A stretch of 64,000 nt of DNA, taken from positions 62,001 through 126,000 of the forward strand of contig NZ_AXZL01000071.1 in NCBI RefSeq assembly GCF_000485795.1, read 5' to 3'. The notes under the pieces are model-generated. The model searched no databases and was not told the origin of the DNA. It saw only the letters and a program-made list of their open reading frames with translations. The stretch's first letter is position 1. Each line of letters begins with the position of its first letter. Origin of the DNA: Shewanella decolorationis S12. Lineage in GTDB: Bacteria; Pseudomonadota; Gammaproteobacteria; Enterobacterales; Shewanellaceae. A program made the position numbers and the translations under genes. Positions 27,404-36,469 of this stretch are shown piece by piece.

Positions 27404-28807
27404 ATGATGGTTTCAAAACTAAGTTGGTCACTTGTTCGCCAATCTTGTTTATTAGCTACCTTGATATTTGTTGTGTTACTGCTGATCCTTTTACCCCTGC
27501 GAATAGAGAAAGAACACAGGGCATTTACCAAATTTGTACGGGCGAAACACGTGGCGCCAAGTTATTTAGAGTTGCTTGGTAAGAGCTTGTCTTTACACGA
27601 TATTATTGATTTTAATAGTGCGCTACTGACACCATTTAAGCTTGATTCCTCCCGCTTATTATTGCCTTCAGGCGGAGCCTTATCACCAGAAGAAGAGTTG
27701 ATCCTGCGCTATTTTGACTATTTATATTCAAATAATAAAAATCCTGTCAGAAGTGAGTTTATATATATCGGTCTATACAAAAGTAATGCGCTATATTTTG
27801 CCTCCACGATTCCTGATGAGGTGAAAAGTCGCTTAATACACGAAAATTCTTTCACCAATGAGTTTTGCCAACGGCTGCATTATTGCAGTAAGGATGCCTC
27901 TGCTGACTCCTTAGTTGATGATATTGTGCTGTCTGTCCCTTATCGTGATGAAGTAACGGGAAAGATTATTCTTTCTATGGCGGCGCCCATTTCATCCTCA
28001 CATGCGCCTGAGCATCTTTGGGGGGATGTGATTGCTGATACATCATTTATGGCAACGGATTTTATGCAAAGAAAAGTGTTTGAAACTCAGTACACTGCTT
28101 ATGGTACAGAGATTGTTATTAGCGGAGATAGTTTTTGGACACGGATCACGCCCAACTTTCTGTTTTATGCTATGAGTCATCACTTAGATAATCAGAGTGT
28201 TTTAACATATAAAACCAGTACGTTAAGGTTTTTTATGCAATATTTGCCTCTTTGGTTATTGCTGTCGGGCTTAACAATTATTTTCCAACTTAAATTTATG
28301 CGTCTCAAGCAGTTACGTACTGAGCGTCAGCAATTTTCTGAAGCTATGCTGTTGGATCCATTTACGAAGACCTACAATAAAAAAATCTATGAAACACTTA
28401 TTTTTAAGGCTGCAACTGCGTCTCAATATGCTGTGATTTGTATTGATGGCGATAAAATAAAAACGATTAACGACACCCATGGGCATCAATTAGGTGATTT
28501 GGCGATAATGCAAATTGTCGAAGCGATGCGAGCCGTTTTTCGGGAAAACGACATTATTATCCGCACTGGTGGTGATGAGTTTGTGGTGATTTTAGCGAGT
28601 TGTCCCTATGAGAAAGCTTTAGAACTTGCCAAAAAACTAAGAGAAAATGTGGCACAGCGACATTTTTTAAACATGCTAACAGTATCATGTGGCGTGGCAG
28701 ATTCGATGGATTATCCATCCTTTGATGCGACACTGCAGGCTGCTGATAAGGCGCTTTATGCGGATAAAAAGCACAAAAGTGAAGGTTGTGAGGATACTCA
28801 GCGTTAA
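27404..28807 (+). CDS. Membrane-bound diguanylate cyclase (GGDEF)
   Basis: 467 residues. A transmembrane segment spans about residues 12-31, a periplasmic sensor region of roughly 240 residues follows, and a second transmembrane segment lies near 275-297. The GGDEF domain occupies the C-terminal 160 residues with the intact signature GGDEF at 389-393; an inhibitory-site motif REND lies exactly five residues before it, so product feedback is expected. It makes cyclic di-GMP in response to an unknown periplasmic signal. I do not recognise the sensor domain. Two adjacent ATG codons (27404, 27407) follow a CGGAG site. It is a single gene with a shared bidirectional terminator. Confidence 0.92.
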   Translation: MMVSKLSWSLVRQSCLLATLIFVVLLLILLPLRIEKEHRAFTKFVRAKHVAPSYLELLGKSLSLHDIIDFNSALLTPFKLDSSRLLLPSGGALSPEEELILRYFDYLYSNNKNPVRSEFIYIGLYKSNALYFASTIPDEVKSRLIHENSFTNEFCQRLHYCSKDASADSLVDDIVLSVPYRDEVTGKIILSMAAPISSSHAPEHLWGDVIADTSFMATDFMQRKVFETQYTAYGTEIVISGDSFWTRITPNFLFYAMSHHLDNQSVLTYKTSTLRFFMQYLPLWLLLSGLTIIFQLKFMRLKQLRTERQQFSEAMLLDPFTKTYNKKIYETLIFKAATASQYAVICIDGDKIKTINDTHGHQLGDLAIMQIVEAMRAVFRENDIIIRTGGDEFVVILASCPYEKALELAKKLRENVAQRHFLNMLTVSCGVADSMDYPSFDATLQAADKALYADKKHKSEGCEDTQR

Positions 28808-28842
28808 AGCTGGAAAATGCAACTAGACACCTTACATTAAAC

Positions 28843-28866
28843 AAAGCGTGGCATTGCCACGCTTTT
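28843..28866. terminator. Bidirectional terminator between GGDEF gene and antiporter
   Basis: AAAGCGTGGC (28843-28852), loop ATT, GCCACGCTTT (28856-28865). It serves two convergent genes. Confidence 0.9.
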
Positions 28867-28881
28867 CTATTGCTATCTGCC

Positions 28882-30201
28882 CTAGAGTACCATGGCGGCA
28901 ATCCAACCAAAGACCAGTAAGGGGATATTGTAATGGATAAAGGTTGGAATAACGCTGTCGCGAATATGGTCGTGCTGACCATCGGCATTTAAACCCGAGG
29001 TTGGACCCAGTGTAGAGTCAGACGCTGGTGAGCCCGCATCACCCAATGCCGCAGCGGTGCCGACTAACGCGATAGTTGCGGGCACAGAAAAACCAAAGCT
29101 TAAGGCTAGTGGCACATAAATGGTCGCGATAATCGGAATGGTCGAGAAGGATGACCCAATCCCCATAGTTATTAATAGCCCAACAACTAACATCAAAAAG
29201 GCAGCAAGGGCTTTATTGTCGCCAATTAATGAACTTAATGACGAGACAAGCGTGCCGACTTCGCCGGTTGCTTTGACTACCGCAGCAAAACCTGCGGCGG
29301 AGATCATGATAAAGCCGATATTGGCCATCATACGCACGCCTTGGGTGAAAATATCTTGGTCGGCAACGTGCTTAAGCGCGCCTGAAAAACTGAAGATCAT
29401 AAAGCCGACTAAGGCGCCGAAGATCATCGAATCGGTTTCAAGTTGTACAAACAGGGTCGCCAGAATCGCAAACGCAGCGATAGCGATATTGCGTTTATTG
29501 AGGCCCTCTTCTGGCTCAGCTGTGAGTACCTTAGTTTCATCGTAAACCCTAGGTTTGCGGTAACTGAAAAATACCGCGATCAGTAGGCCGACCACCATAC
29601 CTGCGGCGGGGATCAGCATAGCGGGGGGAATTTGATCGCGTACAGCAACCAATCCATTGCCCGTAAGGTTAGAGAGTAAAATATCATTCAAGAAAATCCC
29701 GCCAAAGCCCACGGGTAAAATCATATAAGTAGTGACAAGACCGAAGGTCAGCACGCAGGCTACCAGACGGCGGTCGATATTCAGCTTGGTCATCACATGC
29801 AGTAGCGGCGGTACCAATATCGGAATAAAGGCAATATGGATCGGCAGGATATTTTGCGATGCCATCGACATCACGAGCAAAGATAACAACAATAACCAGC
29901 GGACCCAGTTGGTGTTGGTGGCATTTGGATCTTTGCCAAGGCTTTTAATGATGGAGTTGGAGATCAAGGTCGTTAAGCCCGAATGGGATAGTGCTACGGC
30001 AAACGCCCCGAGTAAGGCATAGCTGAGGGCGATTTGTGCGCCGCCACCTAATCCCGTATTGAAGGCATCAATCGTTTGATGCAGATCCATTCCCCCCACT
30101 AAACCAGCAACGAGGGCACTGATAGTGAGTGCAATCACCACATTCACCCTCGCTAAACTGAGGGCTAACATTAAACACACTGCAATAACGACTGCATTCA
30201 T
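28882..30201 (-). CDS. Na+/H+ antiporter family protein (NhaC-like)
   Basis: 439 residues from the ATG at 30201; an upstream in-frame TTG would add 16 charged residues and is not supported. About eleven to twelve hydrophobic helices are visible. The N-terminal domain ([22 protein letters not shown]) and the later [25 protein letters not shown] and [27 protein letters not shown] segments are typical of the YuiF/NhaC-type antiporter group in the inner membrane. The specific ion coupling is unproven. It is a single-gene unit. Confidence 0.82.
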   Translation of the reverse strand: MNAVVIAVCLMLALSLARVNVVIALTISALVAGLVGGMDLHQTIDAFNTGLGGGAQIALSYALLGAFAVALSHSGLTTLISNSIIKSLGKDPNATNTNWVRWLLLLSLLVMSMASQNILPIHIAFIPILVPPLLHVMTKLNIDRRLVACVLTFGLVTTYMILPVGFGGIFLNDILLSNLTGNGLVAVRDQIPPAMLIPAAGMVVGLLIAVFFSYRKPRVYDETKVLTAEPEEGLNKRNIAIAAFAILATLFVQLETDSMIFGALVGFMIFSFSGALKHVADQDIFTQGVRMMANIGFIMISAAGFAAVVKATGEVGTLVSSLSSLIGDNKALAAFLMLVVGLLITMGIGSSFSTIPIIATIYVPLALSFGFSVPATIALVGTAAALGDAGSPASDSTLGPTSGLNADGQHDHIRDSVIPTFIHYNIPLLVFGWIAAMVL

Positions 30202-30571
30202 AGACAATATCTTAATTCTGTAAACCAAAGGAACTATTTTTGACTGCAAAGGCCGTGTCTGTCCAGTTTACGGCGGCTTAATCTGAAAAATATCTGAAAA
30301 TGTGAATTGGGTGGGTTTTTACTGTTAGACGAATGTGTTCTCGAACGCCTACCACTCGTCTAGATTGCTCTATCCTTAAGCAGTAGTGTCAAAATGCCCT
30401 TGAAAAATGTGATATTGGTCTTAAATAGGTTGTAAGGCAAAACGCACGACTTATAATGCCTAAAGATTTGATTGGTAAGCTCCCTCAAAGACACTTGCGC
30501 AAATCGGTGCAAGCGTGTTTAGGGGATGTTTTACTTTAATAGTTAGTTCAACTCATAGATGGAGATATAAA
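30202..30571. other. Divergent promoter region, antiporter / peroxiredoxin
   Basis: Holds the peroxiredoxin promoter at 30430-30457 and a leader of about 108 bases that includes an imperfect hairpin (ACACTTGC near 30491 with GCAAGCGTGT near 30509). No gene is evident, and I do not see a clear OxyR tetrad. Confidence 0.45.
30430..30457 (+). promoter_or_regulatory. Probable peroxiredoxin promoter
   Basis: TTGTAA (30430-30435) and TATAAT (30452-30457) with a 16-base spacer; the expected start is near 30464. Confidence 0.55.
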
Positions 30572-31177
30572 ATGAGCGTATTAGTAGGCCGTCCGGCTCC
30601 TGATTTTACTGCTGCAGCTGTATTAGGTTCTGGCGAAATCGTAGATAGCTTTAACTTAACTGCGGCCATCAAAGGTAAGCCAGCGGTTGTATTTTTCTAT
30701 CCACTTGACTTCACTTTCGTTTGTCCATCAGAGTTGATCGCTTTCGATCACCGCATGGAAGAGTTCACTAAGCGTGGTGTTGAAGTGATCGGTGTGTCTA
30801 TCGATTCTCAATTCACTCACAACGCATGGCGCAACACCCCAGTTGAAAAAGGTGGTATTGGCCAAGTGAAATACACTTTAGTGGCTGACGTTAAACACGA
30901 CATCTGTAAAGCATACGATGTTGAGCACCCAGAAGCTGGCGTGGCTTTCCGTGGTTCATTCCTGATCGACAAAGAAGGTATGGTACGTCACCAAGTGGTT
31001 AACGATCTGCCATTAGGCCGTAACGTTGACGAAATGCTGCGTATGATCGACGCTCTGCAATTCCACGAAGAGCACGGTGATGTATGCCCTGCGGGTTGGG
31101 AAAAAGGCGACAAAGGTATGAACGCAAGCACTGAAGGTGTTGCGGCTTACTTAGCAGAAAACGCAAGCTCTCTGTAA
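30572..31177 (+). CDS. Typical 2-Cys peroxiredoxin (AhpC/TSA family)
   Basis: 201 residues from the ATG at 30572, preceded by GGAGAT; a longer frame to 30515 has no binding site. The peroxidatic Cys51 lies in DFTFVCPSEL and the resolving Cys172 in GDVCPAGW, so it is a dimeric 2-Cys enzyme that reduces H2O2 and alkyl hydroperoxides in the cytoplasm. No ahpF lies beside it, so thioredoxin is the likely reductant (inference). It is a single-gene unit with a strong terminator. Confidence 0.95.
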   Translation: MSVLVGRPAPDFTAAAVLGSGEIVDSFNLTAAIKGKPAVVFFYPLDFTFVCPSELIAFDHRMEEFTKRGVEVIGVSIDSQFTHNAWRNTPVEKGGIGQVKYTLVADVKHDICKAYDVEHPEAGVAFRGSFLIDKEGMVRHQVVNDLPLGRNVDEMLRMIDALQFHEEHGDVCPAGWEKGDKGMNASTEGVAAYLAENASSL

Positions 31178-31201
31178 TTTGCAAACCTTTAGTTAGGTAA
31201 A

Positions 31202-31230
31202 AAGAAAGCTGCCAAATGGCAGCTTTCTTG
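31202..31230. terminator. Terminator between peroxiredoxin gene and rnt
   Basis: AAGAAAGCTGCC (31202-31213), loop AAAT, GGCAGCTTTCTT (31218-31229). It is bidirectional for two convergent genes. Confidence 0.93.
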
Positions 31231-31252
31231 TTTTAGGCAATTGTTGGTAAAG

Positions 31253-31921
31253 CTATGCTTCGCTAACCGAATCATCAGGTTCGTTGGTGGCTAAGAGTGG
31301 CCAGCCACCTAAAGATTTCCAGCGGTTGACGATATAACAAAAGAGTTCAGCGGTGCGCTCGGTATCGTAGAGAGCTGAATGAGCTTCCTTATTATCGAAG
31401 GGGATCCCCGCCATGATACAGGCTTTGGCCAGCACGGTATGGCCAATCGCTAAGCCCGCGAGTGTCGCAGTATCAAAGGTAGCAAAAGGGTGGAAGGGTG
31501 AGCGTTTTAAGTCACAGCGCTCAATCGCTTTACTCACAAAGCCATGATCGAAGGCAGCATTGTGCGCCACGATAATACTGCGGTGACAATCCGAGGCCTT
31601 CTGCGCCTTTTTAACGGCTTTAAAAATCTCCAAGAAGGCTTCTTTTTCGCTTACTGCGCCGCGTAATGGATTGGTGGGATCAATACCATTAAAGGCCAGT
31701 GCCTCGGGTTCTAAGTTGGCGCCTTCAAAAGGCTCAATATTGAAATGCAGGGTTTTATCAATCCCGAGCAAGCCTTCATCATCCATTTTTAACAGCGTGA
31801 CGGCTATTTCCAGCAACGCATCGGTTTGAGAGTTGAAGCCCGCGGTTTCGACATCTATCACTACAGGAAAGTAGCCTCGAAATCGGTGTTTCAATTTGTT
31901 TGCGTCGCTAATATCACTCAT
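31253..31921 (-). CDS. rnt: Ribonuclease T
   Basis: 222 residues from the ATG at 31921. RNase T trims the 3' ends of tRNAs and other stable RNAs as a dimer. The DEDD exonuclease motifs are visible: VIDVETAGF (Asp, Glu), HNAAFDHGF, and [17 protein letters not shown] four codons upstream is possible but the shorter start gives the usual N-terminus MSDI. It is divergent from motY, the same pairing as in Vibrio. Confidence 0.95.
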   Translation of the reverse strand: MSDISDANKLKHRFRGYFPVVIDVETAGFNSQTDALLEIAVTLLKMDDEGLLGIDKTLHFNIEPFEGANLEPEALAFNGIDPTNPLRGAVSEKEAFLEIFKAVKKAQKASDCHRSIIVAHNAAFDHGFVSKAIERCDLKRSPFHPFATFDTATLAGLAIGHTVLAKACIMAGIPFDNKEAHSALYDTERTAELFCYIVNRWKSLGGWPLLATNEPDDSVSEA

Positions 31922-32003
31922 TAAAGTACCCAAGAAAAATCACAGGGCGCTATTATGCTAAATGTACTAGGATGTGTCATGTTTGATTGGTGATATTATG
32001 AGC

Positions 32004-32030
32004 TAAAGGAACTAAAAAGTTTGCCGATAA
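32004..32030 (+). promoter_or_regulatory. Sigma-28 (FliA) promoter of motY
   Basis: TAAAGGAA (32004-32011), an 11-base spacer and a perfect GCCGATAA (32023-32030) match the sigma-28 consensus TAAAGTTT-N11-GCCGATAA. The motY ATG is at 32064, which leaves a short leader with AAGG. Confidence 0.8.
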
Positions 32031-32063
32031 AACTTCGTAACCGAATAAACACGAGTAAGGGCT

Positions 32064-32936
32064 ATGTGGCGAAAACTGATATTAGTATCAATTTTATGCG
32101 TTCCAGCAACTGCAATGGCAGAGTTGCGCCACTATGTGGCCTCTTTGGGGGAATCCCAATGGCGAGTCAGTCAAAACAGCCCCATCGTATGCCGTCTTGA
32201 GCATGATATTCCATCTTATGGTAAGGCGATTTTCACCAGCGAAGCGGGTAAACAGTTAAACCTTAACTTTACCTTGGACATGTGGGTGAAACCGGACCAA
32301 GTTACACAGGCGACCTTGATGAGTCGCGCCCCCCAGTGGCGTCCTGGTGTGGTATCGAAAGAAATCACTTCACTACGTTACCAAAAGTATTTTAATGGTG
32401 AAGTGCCTAAGCGCGCCGCTTGGTCAATGTTGACTGAGTTGAGCCGTGGTATGGAACCCACTTTTTATTATGCCGATTGGTATAACGAATCGAATAAAAT
32501 TGCCGTAGGGCTGTCGGCGGCGAACTTTGGCCGTAAATATGCTGAGTTTAAGTCATGCCTATCGCACTTATTGCCCTACAGCTTCGAAGATATTGCCTTT
32601 ACCGTACTGAATTACGAAGAAGGTGGGACCAATTTAACCCGTTTCTCACAGCAGCAGCTTTCGCGCATTCAGGAATATCTATCCTACGATCCTGATGTAG
32701 AACTGGTGTTAGTCGATGCCTATACCGACAGTTACGGTGGCCGCTCCGTTAACCAAAAAGTCTCGGATAAGCGCGCAGAATCGGTAAAAGATTTCTTTGT
32801 CGCCAGCGGTATTCCTCAGGATAGAATTGTGACCGTCGGCCATGGTGAGCGCCGTCATGTGGCGTCGAATGATGATATTGAGGAGCGAGCACTCAACCGC
32901 CGCGTCGTTATCCGGATCAGTAAGCCACTGATGTGA
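32064..32936 (+). CDS. motY: Sodium-type flagellar motor protein MotY
   Basis: 290 residues with signal peptide MWRKLILVSILCVPATAMA. The N-terminal domain (about 20-160; RHYVASLGESQW, APQWRPG, FKSCLSHLLPYSFEDIAFT) matches Vibrio MotY, and the C-terminal domain (about 175-290) is OmpA-like and binds peptidoglycan (DAYTDSYGG, DKRAESVKDFF, NRRVVIRI). MotY forms the periplasmic T ring that anchors PomA/PomB stators. It lies outside any flagellar cluster here, but its sigma-28 promoter ties it to late flagellar expression. Confidence 0.95.
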   Translation: MWRKLILVSILCVPATAMAELRHYVASLGESQWRVSQNSPIVCRLEHDIPSYGKAIFTSEAGKQLNLNFTLDMWVKPDQVTQATLMSRAPQWRPGVVSKEITSLRYQKYFNGEVPKRAAWSMLTELSRGMEPTFYYADWYNESNKIAVGLSAANFGRKYAEFKSCLSHLLPYSFEDIAFTVLNYEEGGTNLTRFSQQQLSRIQEYLSYDPDVELVLVDAYTDSYGGRSVNQKVSDKRAESVKDFFVASGIPQDRIVTVGHGERRHVASNDDIEERALNRRVVIRISKPLM

Positions 32937-33017
32937 GTTATCGTCTTTAAAAGTTAATGGCCGTAACTTATCGCTTATAAGATAGTGTTACACCTAGTTC
33001 TAATACGTTACAAACAG

Positions 33018-33050
33018 CAATGCCAAGTCTTCGGACTTGGCATTGTCATT
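33018..33050 (+). terminator. motY terminator
   Basis: CAATGCCAAGTC (33018-33029), a TTCG tetraloop and GACTTGGCATTG (33034-33045) form a perfect 12-bp stem followed by TCATTT. Confidence 0.85.
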
Positions 33051-33235
33051 TCTGAAGTGTGCATCTCGTAAACGCATGAATGCTATTCCAATCTAAGTCA
33101 TTTAAGTGCTGCAATGCTAAGAGTGACGCTAAGGCATGAGGTCATTGCTGCGTTTTTAGGGAAGAGGATTAGATTTTTATGTAACAAAAGACGACTGAAA
33201 ATCGCTAGATTTTCACGGTATGTTTGAATCGAAAT

Positions 33236-33265
33236 AAAAAAAAAGCCCGCTTAATCTAAGCGGGC
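33236..33265 (-). terminator. Terminator of the candidate small RNA
   Basis: GCCCGCTTA (33245-33253) and TAAGCGGGC (33257-33265) form a 9-bp stem with a 3-base loop; on the minus strand nine T follow (33244-33236). Confidence 0.92.
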
Positions 33266-33404
33266 CGCAAAAAATGCATTTGCAATCAACAAATTGAAGG
33301 AAGGAAGTCAAGCATAAGAACCAGGGATGAACTGACATCTTAAAAAGACACCAGCTTAAAAGTTCTTTGTTTTCCATATCCGCTAGCGGATATCTCCTGA
33401 AAAC
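33236..33404 (-). ncRNA. Candidate small regulatory RNA, about 170 nt
   Basis: On the minus strand a promoter at 33411-33439 predicts a start near 33404. About 11 bases in, the perfect palindrome ATATCCGCTAGCGGATAT (33376-33393) can form a 7-bp hairpin with loop CTAG. The RNA ends at a strong terminator: GCCCGCTTA / TAAGCGGGC with loop GAT, then nine T. Between them is a pyrimidine-rich stretch CTTCCTTCCTTC (near 33297-33310) that could pair with ribosome binding sites. The only open frame that covers it runs through the terminator. This is inferred from sequence signals; I do not match it to a named RNA family. Confidence 0.6.
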
Positions 33405-33410
33405 AAGCAC

Positions 33411-33439
33411 ATTCTAGTGCGTCCCAAGGGCTCAAGCAA
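33411..33439 (-). promoter_or_regulatory. Promoter of the candidate small RNA
   Basis: Read on the minus strand: TTGCTT (33439-33434), a 17-base spacer and TAGAAT (33416-33411). The -10 box matches five of six; the -35 box is weak, as in activator-dependent promoters. Confidence 0.55.
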
Positions 33440-33482
33440 ACGAGAAAAATTGCCCAGACGCATTAGCAAAACTAATGATTAA

Positions 33483-33504
33483 TTAAGTGATCTGGCTCAC
33501 TTAA
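33483..33504. promoter_or_regulatory. CRP-like site upstream of the small RNA
   Basis: Perfect 8-bp arms TTAAGTGA and TCACTTAA flank TCTGGC. The core GTGA-N6-TCAC matches the CRP consensus TGTGA-N6-TCACA with one mismatch per half-site. Its centre is about 89 bases upstream of the predicted small RNA start and about 220 bases before the peptidase gene on the other strand. Confidence 0.6.
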
Positions 33505-33716
33505 GTCACTATTTAGCTTGATTAACAACTTGTCAGTCAGAATTAATGCATAAAAATACACTTCAATAAACTCATCATTGCTACCACTTTGTTAAATCTT
33601 GCCTCTTCGCTACAAAAGCTCATCTTTTGCTGCGGCATTGCCATGAAAAATTTTGCTTGTATAGTACTTGCTGCAAAAGAGCGTTAAGCCGGACATCACC
33701 AAAAGGACGATAAAAG

Positions 33717-35897
33717 ATGGCATTAAGATTTCGCCTTGCCCAGCAAGGTTTATTAGTGGCCACATTGGGCATGGCGTTGGCCGCCTGCCAGAGTGGCAAT
33801 ACGCCAGAAGAGGCTGCACAGCAGGTCAGCGCCAACAAATTGGTTTACCCAGAAACTCGAAAAGACAGCTTAGTCGAGACAATTCACTGTGTGGCAGTGG
33901 CGGATCCTTACCGTCACCTTGAAGAAAACACGCCAGAAACCGAAAGTTGGGTAAAAGAACAACAGGCCTTTGGTCAAGCATACTTGGCGAAGATCCCCAA
34001 TAAACAAGCCGTGGTTGACCGTATCACAGAGCTGTGGAACTACGAGAAAATCTCAGCTCCTTTCGAGAATGGCGATAACCAGTTTTATTACCGTAACGAT
34101 GGTTTACAAGCGCAATCGGTGCTCTATGTAAAAGGCAAAGACGGCGTTGAGAAACCTGTACTGGATCCAAATAGTTTTTCAGCCGATGGAACTGTAGCGC
34201 TTTCCGGTGTTTCTGTTAGTAATGACGGCAAGATTTTAGCCTATGGTGTGTCTAAGTCGGGCTCTGACTGGCAGCAGTGGCAGTTTATCGATATTGCCAC
34301 GGGTAAAAAGCTTAAAGATGAGCTCAACTGGATTAAATTCTCCAGCGCAGTGTGGGATAAGGAAAACCAAGGTGTTTTCTATGCCCGTTACGATGCGCCC
34401 GCAGGCGGTGATTTACTGGCCGATGTGAATTTTAATCAAAAAGTGTATTACCACAAGTTAGGCACAGATCAGCGACAAGATTTATTGATTTACGAACGCC
34501 CACAAAATAAAGATTGGGGCTTCGGTATCGATGTGTCTGAGCAGGGCGAATATTTACTGTTGTCAATTTCCCAAGGCACAGACAAACGTAATCGTTTCTT
34601 CTATAAATCACTGTTTGAACCTAAAGCGCAGGTGGTGGAATTAATCCTTAACCTCGAAGCGGAATATGAGTTTTTAGGTAATGATGGCGCCGTATTTTAT
34701 TTCAAGACCGATTTAGATGCGCCAAACGGTAAAGTGATTGCCATCGATACCCGTAATAGTGATAAATCCCAGTGGCAAACCATTATTCCAGAATCGAAAG
34801 ATCCTATTAATAAAGTGGCCATTATTAATGACCACTTAGTCGTGAGTTATTTGCACGATGTATTAGGGCAGTTATCGATTTTCAGCATGGGCGGACAAAA
34901 GCGTCAGGATGTTACTTTACCTGGTAAAGGTAATGTCGCCGGACCTTTCGGCAAGGCGAGTAAAGACTATTTCTACTATGTCTTTAACAGCTATATTCAA
35001 CCCGAAACTACCTATAAGTTCGATTTTAAAACGGCAGAGTCGACAGTGGTCGCTAAGCCGCAGGTTTCATTCAATCCCGATGACTATGTGTCTGAACAAG
35101 TGTTCTACACCAGTAAGGACGGTACTCGCGTCCCTATGATGGTGTCCTACAAGAAGGGGCTAGTGAAGAATGGTCAAAACCCAACGCTACTCTATGCCTA
35201 TGGTGGTTTTGCGATTTCAATGACACCGCGTTTTAGTCCTGCCAACATCGCTTGGTTAGATATGGGTGGCATTTACGCCGTACCAAGCTTACGTGGCGGC
35301 GCCGATTACGGTGAAAGCTGGCACCAAGCTGGGATGTTCGATAAAAAGCAAAATGTGTTTGATGACTATTTTGCGGCGGCCGAATACCTAATCAACGAAA
35401 AATACACCAACAGCACTAAGTTAGGTGCTTATGGTCGCAGTAACGGTGGTTTGTTGATGGGCGCTGCTGTCACCCAACGTCCAGAACTGTTTGCCGCCGT
35501 GTTACCGGCCGTGGGTGTGCTGGATATGCTGCGCTTTCACAAGTTCACCATTGGTTGGGCTTGGACCAGTGAATACGGTAGTGCCGACAACGCTGAGCAA
35601 TTCCCTGCGTTATTGGCTTACTCGCCTTACCATAACGTTAAAGCGCAGGCCTATCCTGCGACTATGGTGATGACGGCTGACCATGACGATCGCGTAGTTC
35701 CGCTACACAGCTTTAAGTTTGCTGCCATGATGCAAGAGAAGCAGCAGGGCGATAAACCCGTCATTATGCGCATTGAGTCCAATGCAGGGCACGGTGCGGG
35801 CAAACCGACGGCGATGAAGATCGACGAGTTTGCCGACATTTACAGCTTCCTGTGGCAAAGCTTCGGGCTGACATTGCCGCAAACTCTCGCAAAATAG
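33717..35897 (+). CDS. Prolyl oligopeptidase-family serine peptidase, lipoprotein
   Basis: 726 residues. The N-terminus (ATLGMALAACQSG) has a lipobox LAAC with Cys24, so the enzyme is membrane-tethered in the envelope. A beta-propeller domain (about 100-430) is followed by the alpha/beta hydrolase domain with the nucleophile Ser575 in YGRSNGGLLMG, an Asp in TADHDDRVVP and the catalytic His in NAGHGAGKPT, all S9A signatures. It cleaves short peptides after proline. A hairpin terminator follows the stop. Confidence 0.94.
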   Translation: MALRFRLAQQGLLVATLGMALAACQSGNTPEEAAQQVSANKLVYPETRKDSLVETIHCVAVADPYRHLEENTPETESWVKEQQAFGQAYLAKIPNKQAVVDRITELWNYEKISAPFENGDNQFYYRNDGLQAQSVLYVKGKDGVEKPVLDPNSFSADGTVALSGVSVSNDGKILAYGVSKSGSDWQQWQFIDIATGKKLKDELNWIKFSSAVWDKENQGVFYARYDAPAGGDLLADVNFNQKVYYHKLGTDQRQDLLIYERPQNKDWGFGIDVSEQGEYLLLSISQGTDKRNRFFYKSLFEPKAQVVELILNLEAEYEFLGNDGAVFYFKTDLDAPNGKVIAIDTRNSDKSQWQTIIPESKDPINKVAIINDHLVVSYLHDVLGQLSIFSMGGQKRQDVTLPGKGNVAGPFGKASKDYFYYVFNSYIQPETTYKFDFKTAESTVVAKPQVSFNPDDYVSEQVFYTSKDGTRVPMMVSYKKGLVKNGQNPTLLYAYGGFAISMTPRFSPANIAWLDMGGIYAVPSLRGGADYGESWHQAGMFDKKQNVFDDYFAAAEYLINEKYTNSTKLGAYGRSNGGLLMGAAVTQRPELFAAVLPAVGVLDMLRFHKFTIGWAWTSEYGSADNAEQFPALLAYSPYHNVKAQAYPATMVMTADHDDRVVPLHSFKFAAMMQEKQQGDKPVIMRIESNAGHGAGKPTAMKIDEFADIYSFLWQSFGLTLPQTLAK

Positions 35898-35913
35898 CGA
35901 ACTATGTTAATGA

Positions 35914-35942
35914 AATGGGGTCGTTTGACCCCATTGTTATTT
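35914..35942 (+). terminator. Terminator of the S9 peptidase gene
   Basis: AATGGGGTC (35914-35922), loop GTTT, GACCCCATT (35927-35935), followed by GTTATTT. It separates the peptidase from the Tol-Pal operon. Confidence 0.82.
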
Positions 35943-36067
35943 ACAAATTCCTCAATTGCGCTGAAACCCGCGCTATCCCTATCTATATCTTCGTCGGGTC
36001 ATTCACAAGTCTTGTTTCCCTAGGTATAGTAAGCGTCAATTTTTCAACCAAAATTTGCTGATTTCAA

Positions 36068-36469
36068 ATGACGTTTAATTGGCCCATTTCAGTCTATTAC
36101 GAAGACACCGACGCAGGCGGCGTTGTCTATCATTCGAACTATCTCAATTTTTTTGAGCGGGCGCGAACCGAGTGGTTAAGAGCCTTAGGCGTAAGCCAGA
36201 CTGCACTGTTAGCCGATGATACGGCGTTTGTGGTAAAGCGGGCGGAATTGGATTTTAAAAAAGCCGCGCGTTTTGAACAGAACCTTATTGTAGAAACTAA
36301 GGTCATAGAGTTGAAAAAGGCCTCGTTGGTATTTCATCAACGTTTGGTTGATCATCAGGGAGACTGTTATTGTGAAGGCACAGTGCTAGTAGCCTGTGTT
36401 GCCTTATCACGAATGCGGCCCCGAGCTATCCCCTTAAATATTGTGCAGGAGTTTGACAGTGCAAGCTGA
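36068..36469 (+). CDS. ybgC: Tol-Pal-associated acyl-CoA thioesterase
   Basis: 133 residues of the hotdog 4-hydroxybenzoyl-CoA thioesterase type. The catalytic motif [25 protein letters not shown] with its Asp is diagnostic for YbgC. It hydrolyses short-chain acyl-CoAs or acyl-ACP at the inner membrane and is the conserved first gene of the tol-pal operon. Its end overlaps the tolQ start by 11 bases. Confidence 0.95.
   Translation: MTFNWPISVYYEDTDAGGVVYHSNYLNFFERARTEWLRALGVSQTALLADDTAFVVKRAELDFKKAARFEQNLIVETKVIELKKASLVFHQRLVDHQGDCYCEGTVLVACVALSRMRPRAIPLNIVQEFDSAS

Noticed and set aside
33213..33377. A short minus-strand protein (MENKELLSWCLFKMSVHP...) in the small RNA region
   Set aside because: The frame runs through the terminator stem and its T-run, and the AGGAG motif is 16 bases from the ATG. 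Composition (Cys, Phe and Leu rich) does not look like a real protein.
35852..36061. 69-codon frame between the S9 peptidase and ybgC
   Set aside because: It overlaps the end of the peptidase gene in another frame and crosses the terminator at 35914-35942.
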